Assembly: GCA_036345935.2 (NCBI GenBank)
Contig: JADWOT020000009.1
Location: 7,211,381 to 7,275,380, forward strand
Length of the DNA: 64,000 nt
Direction: 5' to 3'
DNA from: Taenia hydatigena
Taxonomy: Eukaryota; Platyhelminthes; Cestoda; Cyclophyllidea; Taeniidae
Shown here in pieces: positions 38,289 to 51,325 of the stretch. Numbering within the stretch: the first letter of the stretch is position 1; every line of letters begins with the position of its first letter. The notes under the pieces are model-generated. The model searched no databases. It was not told the origin of the DNA and saw only the letters and a program-made list of their open reading frames with translations. The translations under genes and the position numbers were made by a program.

Positions 38289-41200
38289 TGAAACTCTCTG
38301 TAAATTTATATGCTCTACATGTACTGAATTTTTACCCACGGGCTCAGTAGCAAAATGCAGGATGGAGAGATTTAAATATGTGCCAGAATTTGAAATTTTC
38401 TATCTCCATGCCCTTTTTACGATCACTGACCTACAGGAAGAGCATTTTATCATCATGGAGAGGAAGTATGCCACATTTGTACTTACACTACGATAATTTA
38501 TGAAAAAGCTGCGCTTAAGACAGGTATCATATAATATCTGGTAGGCGATAGGATGTTTTGCAGGACCCAAAGTGTGCACCCAACGGTTGCAGCCTATCGT
38601 TTTTTCACCTTGCCGAATATCATTTTTCACTAGGTAACCGTACCACTAATTACTTCTGAAAGGTAGGGAAGCGCTCTTGAGACGAAGTAAGAATTTTAAA
38701 ACCTACCTAGTAGGTGCTGCTTATTTTTATAATCCATTTTAGCTGGAATTTTCTGCATACATTTGCAAAAATGCACTTGCATGCACCTGCACAAAGGCTT
38801 TGAAAATTTGAAATTCGAACGTTGGTTTTAGAGGGGGTGAAGTATTTGGCCTTTTACAATGGGTTTCTAAGTCGGCGAATGGCCATTTAGTTCTTCGACT
38901 TCATTAGAATTCAAAATTATCCGGAAATGTTGACATGATTTTGGCCGAACGGAACTCTTTATAGTTTTATGAATGGTCATGAAGTTAAGGTAAACCTAAG
39001 AAATTCTTTCTGTTCTGAGCCATATTCGAATATGCCGGGCTAGGAGCACTTGCGTGGCTTCTATGCGTCGAATTAACCTCAAATGAACGGCTATTTAGCT
39101 GGAACAAATACTTTCCTTGCAAATCAACAAAAGCCCTTTTCGTGGTAGGATAATTAGCTAAACATCGTCTGTACAATTTGTCGGAGCTTCTGTTTATATC
39201 TTGGGACGCTCAGGTCAGACATTAATTATTCAAGCCCACGCACACCCTGGTCCATATTTTATCAACCGAGTAAATAAAAGTGAGGAAAGTATTTGTTAAA
39301 TCATCGAACTCTCACCATTACATTTCCTGACCAGGAATGAAGAAGCGAAAAAGGGATGGGGATTTCACCAAATCCCTGGAATCATCTGGTTTAACCCCCA
39401 ACTCGAACAGTCGGCAAACCTTAACAAAATAAGTGATTGAATGAAGCTTTCAGTTTAACTGGTTTGGACTATCTTATGGCGGGTATTCTAAGATACAACC
39501 CATTTCAATTTAGACATTCTTGTTAGACTTTGATTGTACTCCATGCCTGGCCTCCTAATGAGCCCTAGAGATACCACCTTTACCTTGTGCTATTAAATAT
39601 CACATTGTGCATAATACAATGCGGCAGCGCAGATGATTACTACTTGTAAAGCAGGCAGCTTATGAATGACCTCTGCTTCTCGTATCTGACATGCAATAAT
39701 TTCATCTTTCCACTGCCTTAATTATTTACTTTGAAGTGAAATCAGCGTACTCAAATGCTTCCACCAACACTGGTGACGTGAAGCATTCTCAGCATTAAGA
39801 GACATTCTACTGGGGCAAGAAAGAAGTAGGGGGTGGCATAGTCTTACCGGGCTGTCGAAACACATTTGTAGCTTATTTGGGCAAACTCGCTGTCTCGCAC
39901 CCATCGTAGCAACTCCGCGACTGCGATTTGGCTAAGATTTTTAAAAGACTCAGAATTAGTCTATTTAAAAACGAAAAAGGCGCTTGTTTCAAAACTTTAC
40001 ACCTTCCATACAATCGTATCAACCATCAGCCATCATGACTCAACTTTTACATGCAAAGATTCTTTTATGGTGAAACATGTGGCAATGACATGCTCATTCG
40101 TAAGATGCTGTTTTATGCGTGCGATTGATAACCCGATTTAATTGTCGCTAGTAAACTTATTCAGTAAAACCAACCGTTAAATCGAATGTGATTGCGCACT
40201 GTAGTTTATTTCCTGTTTAATGTTTATTAATCGTCATGCTCCCCCATTGTACGTGTCGCCCAACACTAGGAGGGTATCGCTACCAGCACTGTCTCTTATT
40301 TTCACTAAATCTCTAATAAGTTAATAAAAGAGCTACGATCTTAACTGGTTTTAAAATGTTTTAAGTGCGTAGAGTGGATGCATCGTCCTATTGGGGTCAT
40401 TTCTGGAAGTCCCATAGTCTGCGTTCCAATACCCCTAAACTCTTTGGCCCAATTCGTTTGTTCCATATTCCTTAAACGCTTTGAAGAGAAAATGAGGATG
40501 GATTATTTTTTGCTCCTACCGTTGCGATTGATAGTGCCGATAGGCAGGAATGTGCACACCCTGGGCCTCCCATCTTGAAACGCGATCCTTCATTTTGGGT
40601 TAATTATAGTGATGTCTTTATGATTTCAGCAAAGTTGGCACAGGATTAGTATTTCGCCCTAATCTAATCCTTCATCTACAGTGTGTCACTGCAAATTTGT
40701 AAAATTACACTTCCCATTTCAGCCATTTTGCCATCTGGAATTTTGAATCCAATTAGTGCGCTTCTGCTCCATGCTCTACGAGAGAGTCTTTTTAATGCTG
40801 TAAGCAATGACTTATCCTTGCCAAAACATGTGAAACGCAAAGTCATGTAAGTAACGTTTCTAAAACAGAAAACTGCTTTACTGAAGCGCCTTTGGCAGGA
40901 TGGTGACGTCTCTGGTTCCCGATTAATAGAGAAGAGCAATTTTTGAGCCCTTTTACGACACAATTTTGTGCATTCATTTATGCCACAGGTACTATCAATG
41001 CGTGCAAAATGATTTTGCTACGTAAAAATATGCATAGCACACCTGTGCTCCCTGTTTATGCAATAGCATTGGCCAGAATTGCTACTTGGGCATTTTTACG
41101 ATCTCTGCAAGCAATCGTTTCAACTCGCAGCAGCACTTGTTCCCCACTCGCACCTGCAAATGCACATTATGTTCACCTACGACTGCTATTTCATTTAGTT

Positions 41201-41542
41201 TTAGTGGGTCATTAATGATGCACTTTCGTATGGGCTAATAAAACTACTCAAAAGTTGGCGTAAGATTTTAAAATAAAATTTTAATAAGTGTTCAGCAAGT
41301 TAGTCCAGCTTACTTTACCCACCTATTTTCACATATGAATTACTTCTACAAGGGTCAGGCGTTTTGCTCAATTTCTTCTTAAGCTGTTGGCAGCTTTTAC
41401 TTCTAGATAATCTTGTCCCTAATTCTGTGTGTTGAATTAACTCACCTGAATCAGGCGCTTAATTGTGTGAAGACTGCAACACCGGCCATATCCGCTGTGG
41501 GGAGTTTGCGATTACCTGATCTTCATTTATCAACAATTTGCC
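38289..41542. other. Intergenic stretch, no supported gene
   Basis: T-rich on the plus strand, as in introns of the plus-strand genes, so it may be 3' flank or transcribed. No AATAAA lies close behind the CCP gene's stop. Only short random frames are present. Confidence 0.45.
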
Positions 41543-41689
41543 TGTAATGCGTCGGCTTGTTTTGCTCTCTCCTATGTTTGGCCATCATGCCTTCACTGGG
41601 TGGGCTGTAGCCATAAGTCTTACAACAATATATACTCTGCTTGAGTGTTATGTCTTCTTTTGGCCACAGGGAAGTCTCAGGGCGCCACA
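41543..41689 (-). mobile_element. Decayed solo LTR, type I
   Basis: About 147 bp starting TGTAATGC and ending GGCGCCACA. It aligns with the type I LTRs through ttgttttgctct, a shortened TATA region (caatatatactct), tgtcttcttttggcc and agggaagtctcaggg. It is diverged and internally deleted relative to the copy at 21445, with no matching target duplication (ttgcc versus cacat), so it is old. Confidence 0.6.
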
Positions 41690-44600
41690 CACATACTTGA
41701 AGTCACCATCAGTACTGGATAAATACTTAACTGGACTTTCGTACATTTATATGCGTTCAAAATAAGAAAGCTTATTCCTTTTTTGCCTTTTGGGTTTAAT
41801 GATGTTTAGTGACATTCACATAACTAAGTGTGCTTACCGGTTTTCTCTGGCACAAATCCAACTGTTTAACTCTGCTGTACTTTTAAATAGAAAATTTCCT
41901 TCCATGCATTTGATATCCATTGGCAATGCAATTAAAACAATTTTGGGTACAATTTAATTCAACGAGACGACATGTGCCTCCTTTTGATAAGTTAGTCATT
42001 TAGTGTTTGCCACACTTTTATCAACCCGAGAATCATGCCATCAATCTCGAGGTTCTGTAGAGAGGCACATTTCTGCTCTAAGATGCTCAGTATTGCAAAG
42101 ATATTTAAATAAAAAATTACAACGCAGGTTTCCTATGCGCAAGTATCGTTCCTATTGGCAGTTGGTAAGTTTAGTTTGTATTTCGTCGCTGATTTAGCGA
42201 ACGCAGTTGAGAAGTGGTGGGATTGATGACGAGGAGAATTTCCATTGTATACATGCATGATACCTGAGTTTGTGATCATCTGCATTGCAAATGATTGAAA
42301 TTAGGCATTTGCAGACCACTTTAGTTTTGAACGAATGTGCTTATGAAACGGGCCACCTTTCATAGATAAATTCATGACTTTAAATTCTGAAATTCATCTT
42401 CCTTCACTTTCCATTCAAGTAGCCTGTGGGTGTCTGGATGTTTTGCACGCGAACATACATGACTTCGTCAAGCCCAGCTTGCCTCGTTGGACCTGGATTG
42501 CATACTTATTTTTACGCTCACTACAACTCTGGTCCGACAATGGGCCCACAGCGTCACCCATCATGAACAGTTTATGAGCTCTTTATTTCACCTGAGCAAC
42601 TTTAAAAAAATAGCGAATTTTGAAAGGTCTGGTATGATGTACAATGGCGAGTTGAGGTAGTATACAGCAGACATTAACATACTGTCGCGCCCTATTCGAT
42701 CATCAATACAGCAGAATTTTGCATTTGACAAAATATATTTCAACAGATTCCGCATGTGCTCACTTTCACAATTGCGGTAGGCATGGTTAATAAATCGCTG
42801 TCATTATTTTTGTATCAACACTTTTTCTGGTACCGAAGGAGGTGCTAGCACTGAAAACCATTGCCATTATGATGGTTCACTTGTAACGAATACCATTAAT
42901 AGTTTGGTATTATATGCTAAAAGTCCCAAAGGCTGTTTTGAAGGAGCTGCAAAACAAGACGAGTGATGGAGGATTTCGCGCCAAAGGGCCAATATATCCT
43001 GCCACTAGACTGCCTTATAAGTGTGCACGTTTTCAGCTTTTCAAAAGAACAGCTGTAGACCCTTATTGAACCTTAAATCTTCAAAAAAAAAACATTATTT
43101 TTAGTCCCGCTCGTTAATGTGGTCATTTTTTTCAATAAAGTAATTAAACGAATTCGAGAACCGAAACGAAAACAATTTTCCTTTTCGAGTTGGATGATTG
43201 CTGGCTGCAGTCTAGTGAGGACCAAGATTACATGATGGCCTTGTATACACATACATCGATGGTCTTGATTACCGGCGGTTTTGCCTTCCCTTCGCAACAG
43301 TTTTCCCATACAAAGAAACATTCCTTTTTATTACAGTACTGCTTAAATCAAGCCAAAGGTTTGTTCGCGTGATGATAACCAATCATGCTTTTTTAGATTA
43401 AGCTTTACGGGAAAAACCTAATTCGCTTGACAACTCCCTAACATCGCTAAGATTCCCATCTGGTTAATGCTGGCTGAGGGAATGTACTTTGCCTCCTTCT
43501 CACAAAGTTCGAGAAACGACCACCCAAATCCCCTGAAAGCCTGATGCACTCACCAGACGCGTTTAGTGAAATTTTTAAAAATGCCACCTACGTATGTAGA
43601 TACAAGTGCTTCCCATCGAAATATTTTAAAGGACTGCAAAGTCAAGAGGCCAAACAAACGCTTAATATTTGATGAGGCCACAGTTTGTCAACGCGCAATG
43701 CAACAAAGCTTGCGTGCTTACCCATCTGTCCAATCTCCAAAATGCTGCACAAGCTCATCACAACGTTGCCACTGCGAAACATTACGCTACCTCTTGCAGT
43801 CGGAACCACCGAAATCATCATATTAGCGTAAACTGTCCTGGGAGTAGCTGGCATCCATTATGAATGTCATGTCACAGGCTGGCTGACCTACCTGTCCAAC
43901 CCTTCAGCTGGTATTTGTGCAGACCTTCGAATAATCGCCTACTGCCCGTATTTAGCTATTAACATCTAAAAATTTGTGAATATAATTAGAACATTGGTCC
44001 CTGTGTAGTCTTTTATGTTCTGAGCATAGATACACAGCCTGTCATTCCCTTTGAGAGGGTCCTTTGACAGCGAGGCTGGCTGGTCGTGCTGGGATATTCC
44101 ACTTTTCGCCCCCTATTTAATAGCCTTTTTAGTAGTCTGAAAAGCCAACTCCTCATTCAGGCATGATTATTGCTGCTAATAAACCGTGGGCATGAAAAGC
44201 AAAGTTGGGCTCCGAATAAGCAGGCTACGCTAATTTCAGTGAAACTTCAAACAGTCGGAATCCTCCTATTTCTAGCCCCACAAAAATATTCTTTGAATGC
44301 TACTTTGCAAATTTTAAGTCAAATCTACAAGCATCCCCTTCGTCATGGGCAGACCCTGTAACTTAGGTGAATATTAAACACGGTATATTCGACATGCTTT
44401 TGTAGTAAACACAGCATTATTTTTCCTATCACGCTTCATCATGCCAATTTTTAATACCGTCGACGATCTCGATCCCACCCTCACGCAAGTGAATTAATCA
44501 ATCCTATTTACATGTATTTCGTCTTTTCTCTCTACATTCTAAGATAGATTCATCTGATGCATGGAAGCATAGGTGAAACTCGAGTGCATCGACACGCGCT

Positions 44601-45950
44601 TTCCACCATTGTGCAAGCCTCTTAAATTCCCATGGCTTCTATGAATAAGTTCATAATTCTGAGTGGGGGATACCTTTATTCACAATAAAAAAAACCCACC
44701 AAAATGAATTTTGCTTTCTGCGTTAGAAAAAAAAAACCATGCCCATTATTTGACGCTGTTCGAAAAGAGCATCTTAACAATAGGATAAAGTAGAGATCGC
44801 AAATGCAACGGTTCATATTCCCTGCGGGGCATAGCAAAGTAAATTAATTGCTAATTTGCCAGTGATTGTCGCATTACTGTAGAAGTCATTTTTGGTGCAC
44901 ATTTTCTGTCTAAGTGAATAAAATCTCTTCGTGTCACCTACATACCCTCCGCAAAAACTTCACCACGCTTTTCCTCAGTTCATTTTTGTTTTTTTTCCCC
45001 AATTTCCTTTCGCTGGAAACTCATTGACAAGTTCTACTTGACAAGCATTAAGAGAGTAAATTTTGAGGCCATTCTGATCCACCATTTATCTGAACGTCCG
45101 TCTGTTCAAATTTTTAAATCGTCACTTTGGGCAAGGGGCCACTCTGTGTCCCCACTATTGTGCCTTCGCCCCAATGATTGTCGACACCGCTCGAGTATCA
45201 GGTCTTCTCTGGTCTTCAGGGGAGCGTCGGAGCGCCGCAACAATCACACAACTCCTGCACTGTATGTTTACTTCAATTTCAAGCAGAAACATCGTCACAT
45301 TCAACCACAGAATCTGGAAGCACCATAACAGTTGAGGCTGTTTTAATTGCAGCAGAACACTTATCCATTTGGGTGTTTTATGAACTTTAATGTTTTCACA
45401 CTGCCGTAGATCACGTTACACTTCAATCAGGACGATGGCCTACTACCTTAGCGACATGAAACTGTTCCACGAGTTGTTCGGAAATATGAGACATTTTTAT
45501 CGAGAGGGTAAATGGTCATTGATGGGATTTCATGACTTGGAAGATGGTGCGTCAGCCATTTCAACTCAAGTGCATTTACTTCTATTAGAGGGAGAAGTGG
45601 ACTTGAAATTAAAGCGACAGTAAAAGTTGAATTGCAAAGGGGCCAGCGATAAGCTGATTTTGAATTCTGACTTCATTTACGGCTCACATTTTGACGAAAT
45701 CTCGAGGATCACCTTAAAACAATCATCCAAATCACAGTGAGGCTTTAGGTCCAGACCTCGAAGCGAGGAAGTGAAATGAATTGAAGCTACAAGTTTCTGG
45801 TCAGAGTTAGGCATCATACGACATACGATGTATGGAATTAAACGACAAACGCCTTTTCCAGGGAAAAGCTGCAACTTTGTCGGCAATAGCATTATCTTGC
45901 GCCTAACATCAGAGATGAATTTGCATATGCGTAAATTACACAATTAATGT
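41690..45950. other. Intergenic stretch, no supported gene
   Basis: Plus strand T-rich until about 45.9 kb. Two slightly GC-richer patches (43.57-43.86 and 45.10-45.26 kb) have overlapping open frames on both strands but no recognisable product and no convincing exon boundaries; they may be relics. Confidence 0.45.
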
Positions 45951-47911
45951 TCACTCAACCTGTCAAAGGCATCAGTTGGCAGCAGCATACTTGGCCATCG
46001 TGCCAATTCGGAATTGTAGGGTTCATAAAGCGTACTGATCGTCAAAAGATATCAGAGTTAATCAAACGAACCCCAGTATACTCAGAGCAGAGCTTACAGA
46101 ATAGATACATACATCACAATACAATGCGCACACAATCGATACGGACTATCACCCTCTCTTCGTAACCTTATTACAACAAAGCAAATCACGTCATCATCCG
46201 TCTTTAAATAAATTCAGCATACAGACCGCTTCCACCAAGGCGTATTTACCGGTGAAATTATTTTTTTGCCCAATGCGTCAGTCAGCACATGGCGTGCGGG
46301 AAAATATTACCTCAACAAATCTGAATGCACCTTCTCCAGTTTACGCCTACCTCACTGACAAAAGCTAACCGAGCAAAGAGACCAAAATCAAGTCCTACTA
46401 TACCCAAGGTAGTTGCATACATCCACCATGCTGGCACCTTATATGTTTAGTCGTGATTTCAACTACGAAACTGCCTCAGAACTTCTCTTTGATGAAAACC
46501 TACACAATTAAATCAACTACACCTAACTCTGCCATAAAATTTTGGTGTTTTGACCCCTTCTACTGTAGTGATCAGCCGGTAATTGCAAATAAAGACTAAT
46601 GCGACCATCTTGTGCGCATTGTGGCCAGGCACAAGAGATCTAATTGCTAAGCATAAAAATCGACACAACTTTCCCTCGTTGGAGTTAAAGGCAGTACCTC
46701 AGTCGTCCCAAGGGAGCATTCTAATCGCCCGATTCCTTACTCTGGCCATTGCCAAAAAACTAACTTGATTTTCGAGAAACTATTTTGGGGCAATATAGAA
46801 ACTACCAATTCCACAATGTGCTAGCATTACACCAAAATCAAAACAATTGGTGCATGTTTCTTCGATCGAATTGGTTTTCCCACCTATATTCACGCTAGTT
46901 ATGGAAACCTTAACTTCCTATTAAGAAAATGATACTTAGCAAAAACAATAATGCCTATCAATTCTGATGGTTGAGCCCACATTACAACGATTGTCAATAA
47001 AAGTCCAACAATGATCTGGAAATCTAGCCATAACCATTGTTATGTGAGTAACCCGAGGGTCTAATCAAGGACAATAGACCACCTTTCAATGCAACTGTGA
47101 ACAGTATAAAATGCTCGAAATTTAACCTTTTACTCCAGTCGGTGCAAAAGCCTAAACACATTCAGTAGCAACATGTCAGTACTCGGCGTTGCTAGACAAA
47201 GTCATCGCAACAAAGTGCTGTGCTGACGCAAACTAGCACACATGATTTCCGCCGACTTAAATAATTCCTTTTTCCCACCGGGAAACTCCAAAAAAAATTG
47301 GAAAACTGAAAAGATAATTATTAGTTGCTACCGTTCTACTCTTACCCATTAACGCAGACCTGATACGTTAAAAAATACGCCAGTAAAAGGACATGGTTAA
47401 ATTATTTAAACTGTATGCCCAAACGAGAACTTGGATAGCATTTTAGAAATTCTCAACCGTCACATTGATATTCGGATCCTACTATAGGATTTCAGTAGGG
47501 GTTTTTACGTCCTACATGCACGCCTAAAGGGTCAAGAGAGCAATAAAAAACAATTCATGAGCCTCTGAATTCAAAATAAACTATTCCGGTGGAACACATG
47601 TGTTAGCACCAGGACAAAACCTAGCTTTCGGCGTTACCAAAGCCACTTCAACAAATTTTTTATAAATACTAAAGGACGACCTTTTGAAGATTACATCAAC
47701 AATTTCTTGGAAATTATTTAATACATAACCAATTGAGGCTGCAAACTGTGTAAAAACACAACCTAAGTCACTGAACTTGGGAAAGTCATTCATTTAAGCA
47801 CGAACTGTAAGCAATGATACCAAATCTAAATGATATGCAACCAATTCAAAAAAGCATAAAAGCATAGATAAGAAAAAGCGTATATTGAAGTGGAGCGGAA
47901 GAAAATCTTAC

Positions 47912-48055
47912 AAGAGCAAATGTCCGCTTTCCGATGTGCAAAAGAGGAAAGCACACCCCAGCCAGTGATATATTCAAGGTCGGAGTCAGGGAAGAAGGCA
48001 ATGCTAACTTGCAACACACAGAGATAGACGCCCTTCAGCCGGCGGCCCGAGTCGG
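47912..48055 (-). CDS. Candidate exon with trypsin-like YITGWG motif (weak)
   Basis: On the minus strand a good acceptor (tttcttgaacag) opens a 144-nt segment that ends at a gtaaga donor, phase 1 at both ends, and is GC-richer than its surroundings. It encodes FFPDSDLEYITGWGVLSS. In chymotrypsin-family serine proteases a (C)x(I/A)TGWG motif follows a CLP...L segment in the catalytic domain's second half. Here the Cys that normally precedes the motif is absent, and neither the His/Asp nor the GDSGGP segments were found nearby. It could be one exon of a diverged or broken protease gene, or a coincidence of five residues. Confidence 0.3.
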
Positions 48056-48661
48056 CTGTTCAAGAAAAGGTCAACATTAATAAAACTTCGGTCAATCCCG
48101 ATAAACGAGCATAAGCGACCTTCTTTCAACCATTCTTGGTTTTTCCAGTTGATTGGTCAAAGGAACCTTATAAACGAAGGCATTTGAGCATCTCCGACCG
48201 ATTTTTCTGGATGCCTATTTCATGAAGCCAAAGTGAACCCGAAAGTTCCCTATTGTTCAAAACAAGCGAACCACGATCCCAGCGATACTATACGAAGGCG
48301 TAACCCACATTTACGAACCAAATTTTTCTAAAACCCAAACGGTTATTGAATACAGCCCTTACAAAGAACTAAGTGCGCCACATTTAGTACCTTAAAATTA
48401 AAAAAGCTGAAGATTCATTCAGTTTCATAAATCCCACAAAGGAACCTATCATCGGTAGGTAAAAAGATTAGGCTTGAACCAAAGACCCCCAGCTAAAAAC
48501 TATTAGGCTAACAATGTATTAAGCCACGCATTTACATCAATGCGCCTTGCAAACTAACATTAAACGATGTTGTCACTGAATTCAGTGATGAGAGTTTTTC
48601 TGAGTCTAATTCAAGGGCTGAAACCATTTAACTGCAATAGCGCGCCATACTTATAACTTAC

Positions 48662-48807
48662 TCTAATGATTGTGAATGGCGTATTGTGAATGAAGCCTTC
48701 AAGTAGTCCCTTGAAAATCATATACCCAAAACCAACGTAGGCTGGAGATCGAGAGGGAAGAAATTGCTGGGGAAGCTGGACCACCTGCGAGAGACTGCGT
48801 GCCTCGT
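48662..48807 (-). CDS. Candidate minus-strand exon of unknown product (weak)
   Basis: A pyrimidine-rich acceptor (ttattctgctgttgtacag) and a consensus donor (AGA|gtaagt) bound 146 nt that are open in one frame throughout (begins DEARSLSQVVQLP). Two other frames are also open for most of it, so coding status is unsure. It would lie 5' of the 47912-48055 candidate in the same transcript, 285 nt after the cyclin L stop. Confidence 0.25.
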
Positions 48808-49092
48808 CTGTACAACAGCAGAATAAGTACCAGCAATAAAAACCGCATAAATAAAATAAATCCAAACTTCTAAGGCATCGAAGCCCTTAATTGAACGATT
48901 AATATTAATGTATCAAAGCCTGGTCCCGAACCCACCTACAACGGGAATATAGTTAAGAATGAATACATATCATTAATGGTAATGGTTTCGAAATTTTAAA
49001 ACCGTAAGTACTGTACAGGTTGGGATAAGCCCGCTTTGAAAAGGGAGGGAAATCGGATCCGTTTAAGTTAGTGAGACGAATAGTGATAGCCA

Positions 49093-50927
49093 CTATCGAG
49101 CACGATTTTTTGAGACGCTTGAATCAGTGATTCGCTGTCCACCGACATAACGAGAGGATGATCTGGAAGTTTTCCTATCAAGATCACTGCGACTGGACCG
49201 GTGAGGAGAAATCCGGCTGCGCGACGTGTGCTTGGGAGGCGATCTATCCGAGCGACTTGATGTGGACGAATAGCTTGATGGTGATCGCGACCTATGCCGT
49301 CGCCGATACTTACCATCATTGTAAGGGCTTCTAGACCGCTTCCTGTGAGTTTCACGGTGACGGAGCTTGCACACGGAACTTTTGCGCACATCCGGTCTAC
49401 TAGGTGAAAGTGAATCCTCACTATAGCTAGTGATCGATGCACTAGTCGAGGAATGTCTGTGTCTTCGAACCTTGGATTTGTTGTGCCGAGACACCGGACT
49501 ACGCGATCGAGTATGGGATTTGTTAGTTTTCCTCGACTTTGAGTCCATTTCACTGTATGCGCTTGGTCGACGCCTTTCTGGCGGGCGAGAACTAAAGGTT
49601 AAAAATAGACATTAACGAGGCGCTACCAGCAAAAGCAGACAACTATCGAAGCAGGAGGCACAAGAAACATACTTTAGAAGCTTAGGATCCTTGGCCTCAG
49701 CCGTAGCGACACCGTTTGCCCTATCCGAGGGACGCTTAACCGATTCTGAAGGCGCGGGTATCTCAGCTTGAACTGTCTCTGGGATTGGAGCGCCGGGAGA
49801 ACTTTTGCTTTTAACACCGTTTGACACAGCACGCTCTGACTTCAGTCCTGGACTTTCCATGTTTAAAGCATCTGTACTTTTATTATTGGCAGCAGCTGCA
49901 GCGGCAGCGGCCGCCACCGCTGCAGCAGCCCCCCTCTCTTCGGCTTGCCTTTTCCGAACTTCGGCTAAACGCAACTCTAGAGCGCTAACGTTCGGCTTTT
50001 CCCTAGCATACAAACGCTGAAGACACAATGCGATTTCGTGCACAGACTCTTCGTCAACATTAAACATTTCCCACCATGGAGGATGCCGAGGAAGAGGGAT
50101 CCCCAGGCGTCTAGCGGCGAGGAAAATACACGCGCAGGCCACAGCTTCGGGGGTATGGCGAACGAAGACATCCGTCCTAAGCACGTCATTCATACAGTTC
50201 CTAAAACATAGAGGACAGACAATACCAACTTTTGAAAAAGACGACCGTTTTTTACCTAAAGAGAACTTACCATGAGGTTTGAACAAACTCCTTGTTGTTC
50301 TCGAACGAGAGCGACTTGAGATACATTATAATAAGCTACAAAATTCGAAGCGCTATTATTCGCCTTACCTTGTGCGGATGTTTTCCATGAACGCAAAATC
50401 CCAACTCCTTTAAAACGCGGCGTTCTGCTTTAATGATGTGTCTCTTCAAGTTGACGTAAGCTTGGTCGAACAACACAGGAGTAAACTGTCTGAATCCAAG
50501 TATCAACAACAGTTCTGGTACCAACCTTCCCTCTCGAGCTTGTTTCATGTGATGGAATACATTGATGACCTCACGGATCCGTCTGGGACACTCTTCTATC
50601 TTTGCGGCTAGAAATATGCAAGCCATTGCGTAATGCTGGTACGGTTATATAAAGGCGCAACATTACCTCGTAGACATATCTTACAAATGACTTTGAGTAG
50701 AAATATCGTTGATAAAGAACCTGGGCAGTTGCCATAGCCACCTGTGGGAGCCTTAGAAGCGTCCCAGCGTCTTGAATAAGTTCGCAACCAACATAGCGAA
50801 GGTCAAATTCAGTTTCCGCGTCAAGACCATCCAGGTTAGATGGCGTAGGGAATAACTTTTCCTGTGGTATAACATAGTTATCAATGGACAGGTGAACACC
50901 GGCGTATGCCCACTCGGAATTCGCCAT
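49093..50927 (-). CDS. CCNL1: Cyclin L (transcription/splicing cyclin with RS domain)
   Basis: Five exons read right to left: 50667-50927, 50369-50635, 50271-50335, 49673-50200 and 49093-49591, giving 539 residues, close to vertebrate cyclin L (about 520). The first cyclin box contains [20 protein letters not shown]. The second includes [21 protein letters not shown] poly-Ala run follows, then a C-terminal RS-rich region ([14 protein letters not shown]), which targets nuclear speckles. Cyclin L partners CDK11/CDK12-type kinases in Pol II transcription and pre-mRNA splicing. Introns are 31, 33, 70 and 81 nt; the 31-nt one is confirmed because YVYE|HYAMAC is continuous with the family. I chose the ATG at 50927 as the first Met just upstream of the conserved start; an in-frame Met at 50996 would add 23 residues. 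It is divergent from La across an LTR-filled gap. Vertebrates have two paralogues (L1, L2), so the symbol denotes the family. Confidence 0.95.
49889..49930 (-). repeat. GCN poly-alanine tract in cyclin L
   Basis: Run of GCN codons on the minus strand encoding about 12 near-consecutive Ala, between the cyclin boxes and the RS domain. Codons are mixed (GCC, GCA, GCG, GCT), typical of tolerated linker length variation. Confidence 0.75.
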
Positions 50928-51325
50928 TTTAGTTATTTCAGAGCTCCCGCTTCCACGAAGGTGCAGAGCAAAACTAATGTAATTTGCTGGGCACACATTT
51001 GACTGTAAGCTTATTTAAAAGCTCAATCACACTTATGTTTAGCCACTTTTAGGATTTTTTACACATCAGAACAATTTGTAAACACTGACTACACAATAAG
51101 AACTTTGAGAAATGGTATACATGCCTTTATACTAAAAACAGTTTTGCTTGTAATTTACAAGGCATCAAATCTTTATTTATTTTTAATTGATTTGAGTGCA
51201 AAAGTGCTTTTTGGTCAACCTTGAAAATTCATGTTGTCGCTCATATATGTTGCTGTCCTAACTTTCCCTTGGTAATGCAAGCCAAAGTTATTTATTTAGG
51301 TGACTTTCGACAAGCCTTTTGTAAT
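50928..51325. other. 5' flank of cyclin L
   Basis: Presumed promoter and 5' UTR region of cyclin L on the minus strand, ending where the LTR cluster starts. No core promoter motif can be named with confidence. Confidence 0.35.

Larger units (their letters stand above)
45951..49092 (-). other. Region with reversed base skew, probably transcribed from the minus strand
   Basis: From about 45.95 kb the plus strand turns A- and C-rich, the mirror of the T-rich sense pattern seen in introns and flanks of the plus-strand genes. This suggests 3' UTR/flank of cyclin L or an additional minus-strand gene. Two candidate minus exons are listed separately. No polyadenylation signal for cyclin L was identified. 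Confidence 0.4.

Noticed and set aside
48037..48060. GC-rich hairpin (CAGCCG...CGGCTG) that might be a structured RNA
   Set aside because: Only six base pairs, overlapping the acceptor and start of a candidate coding exon; no RNA family features.
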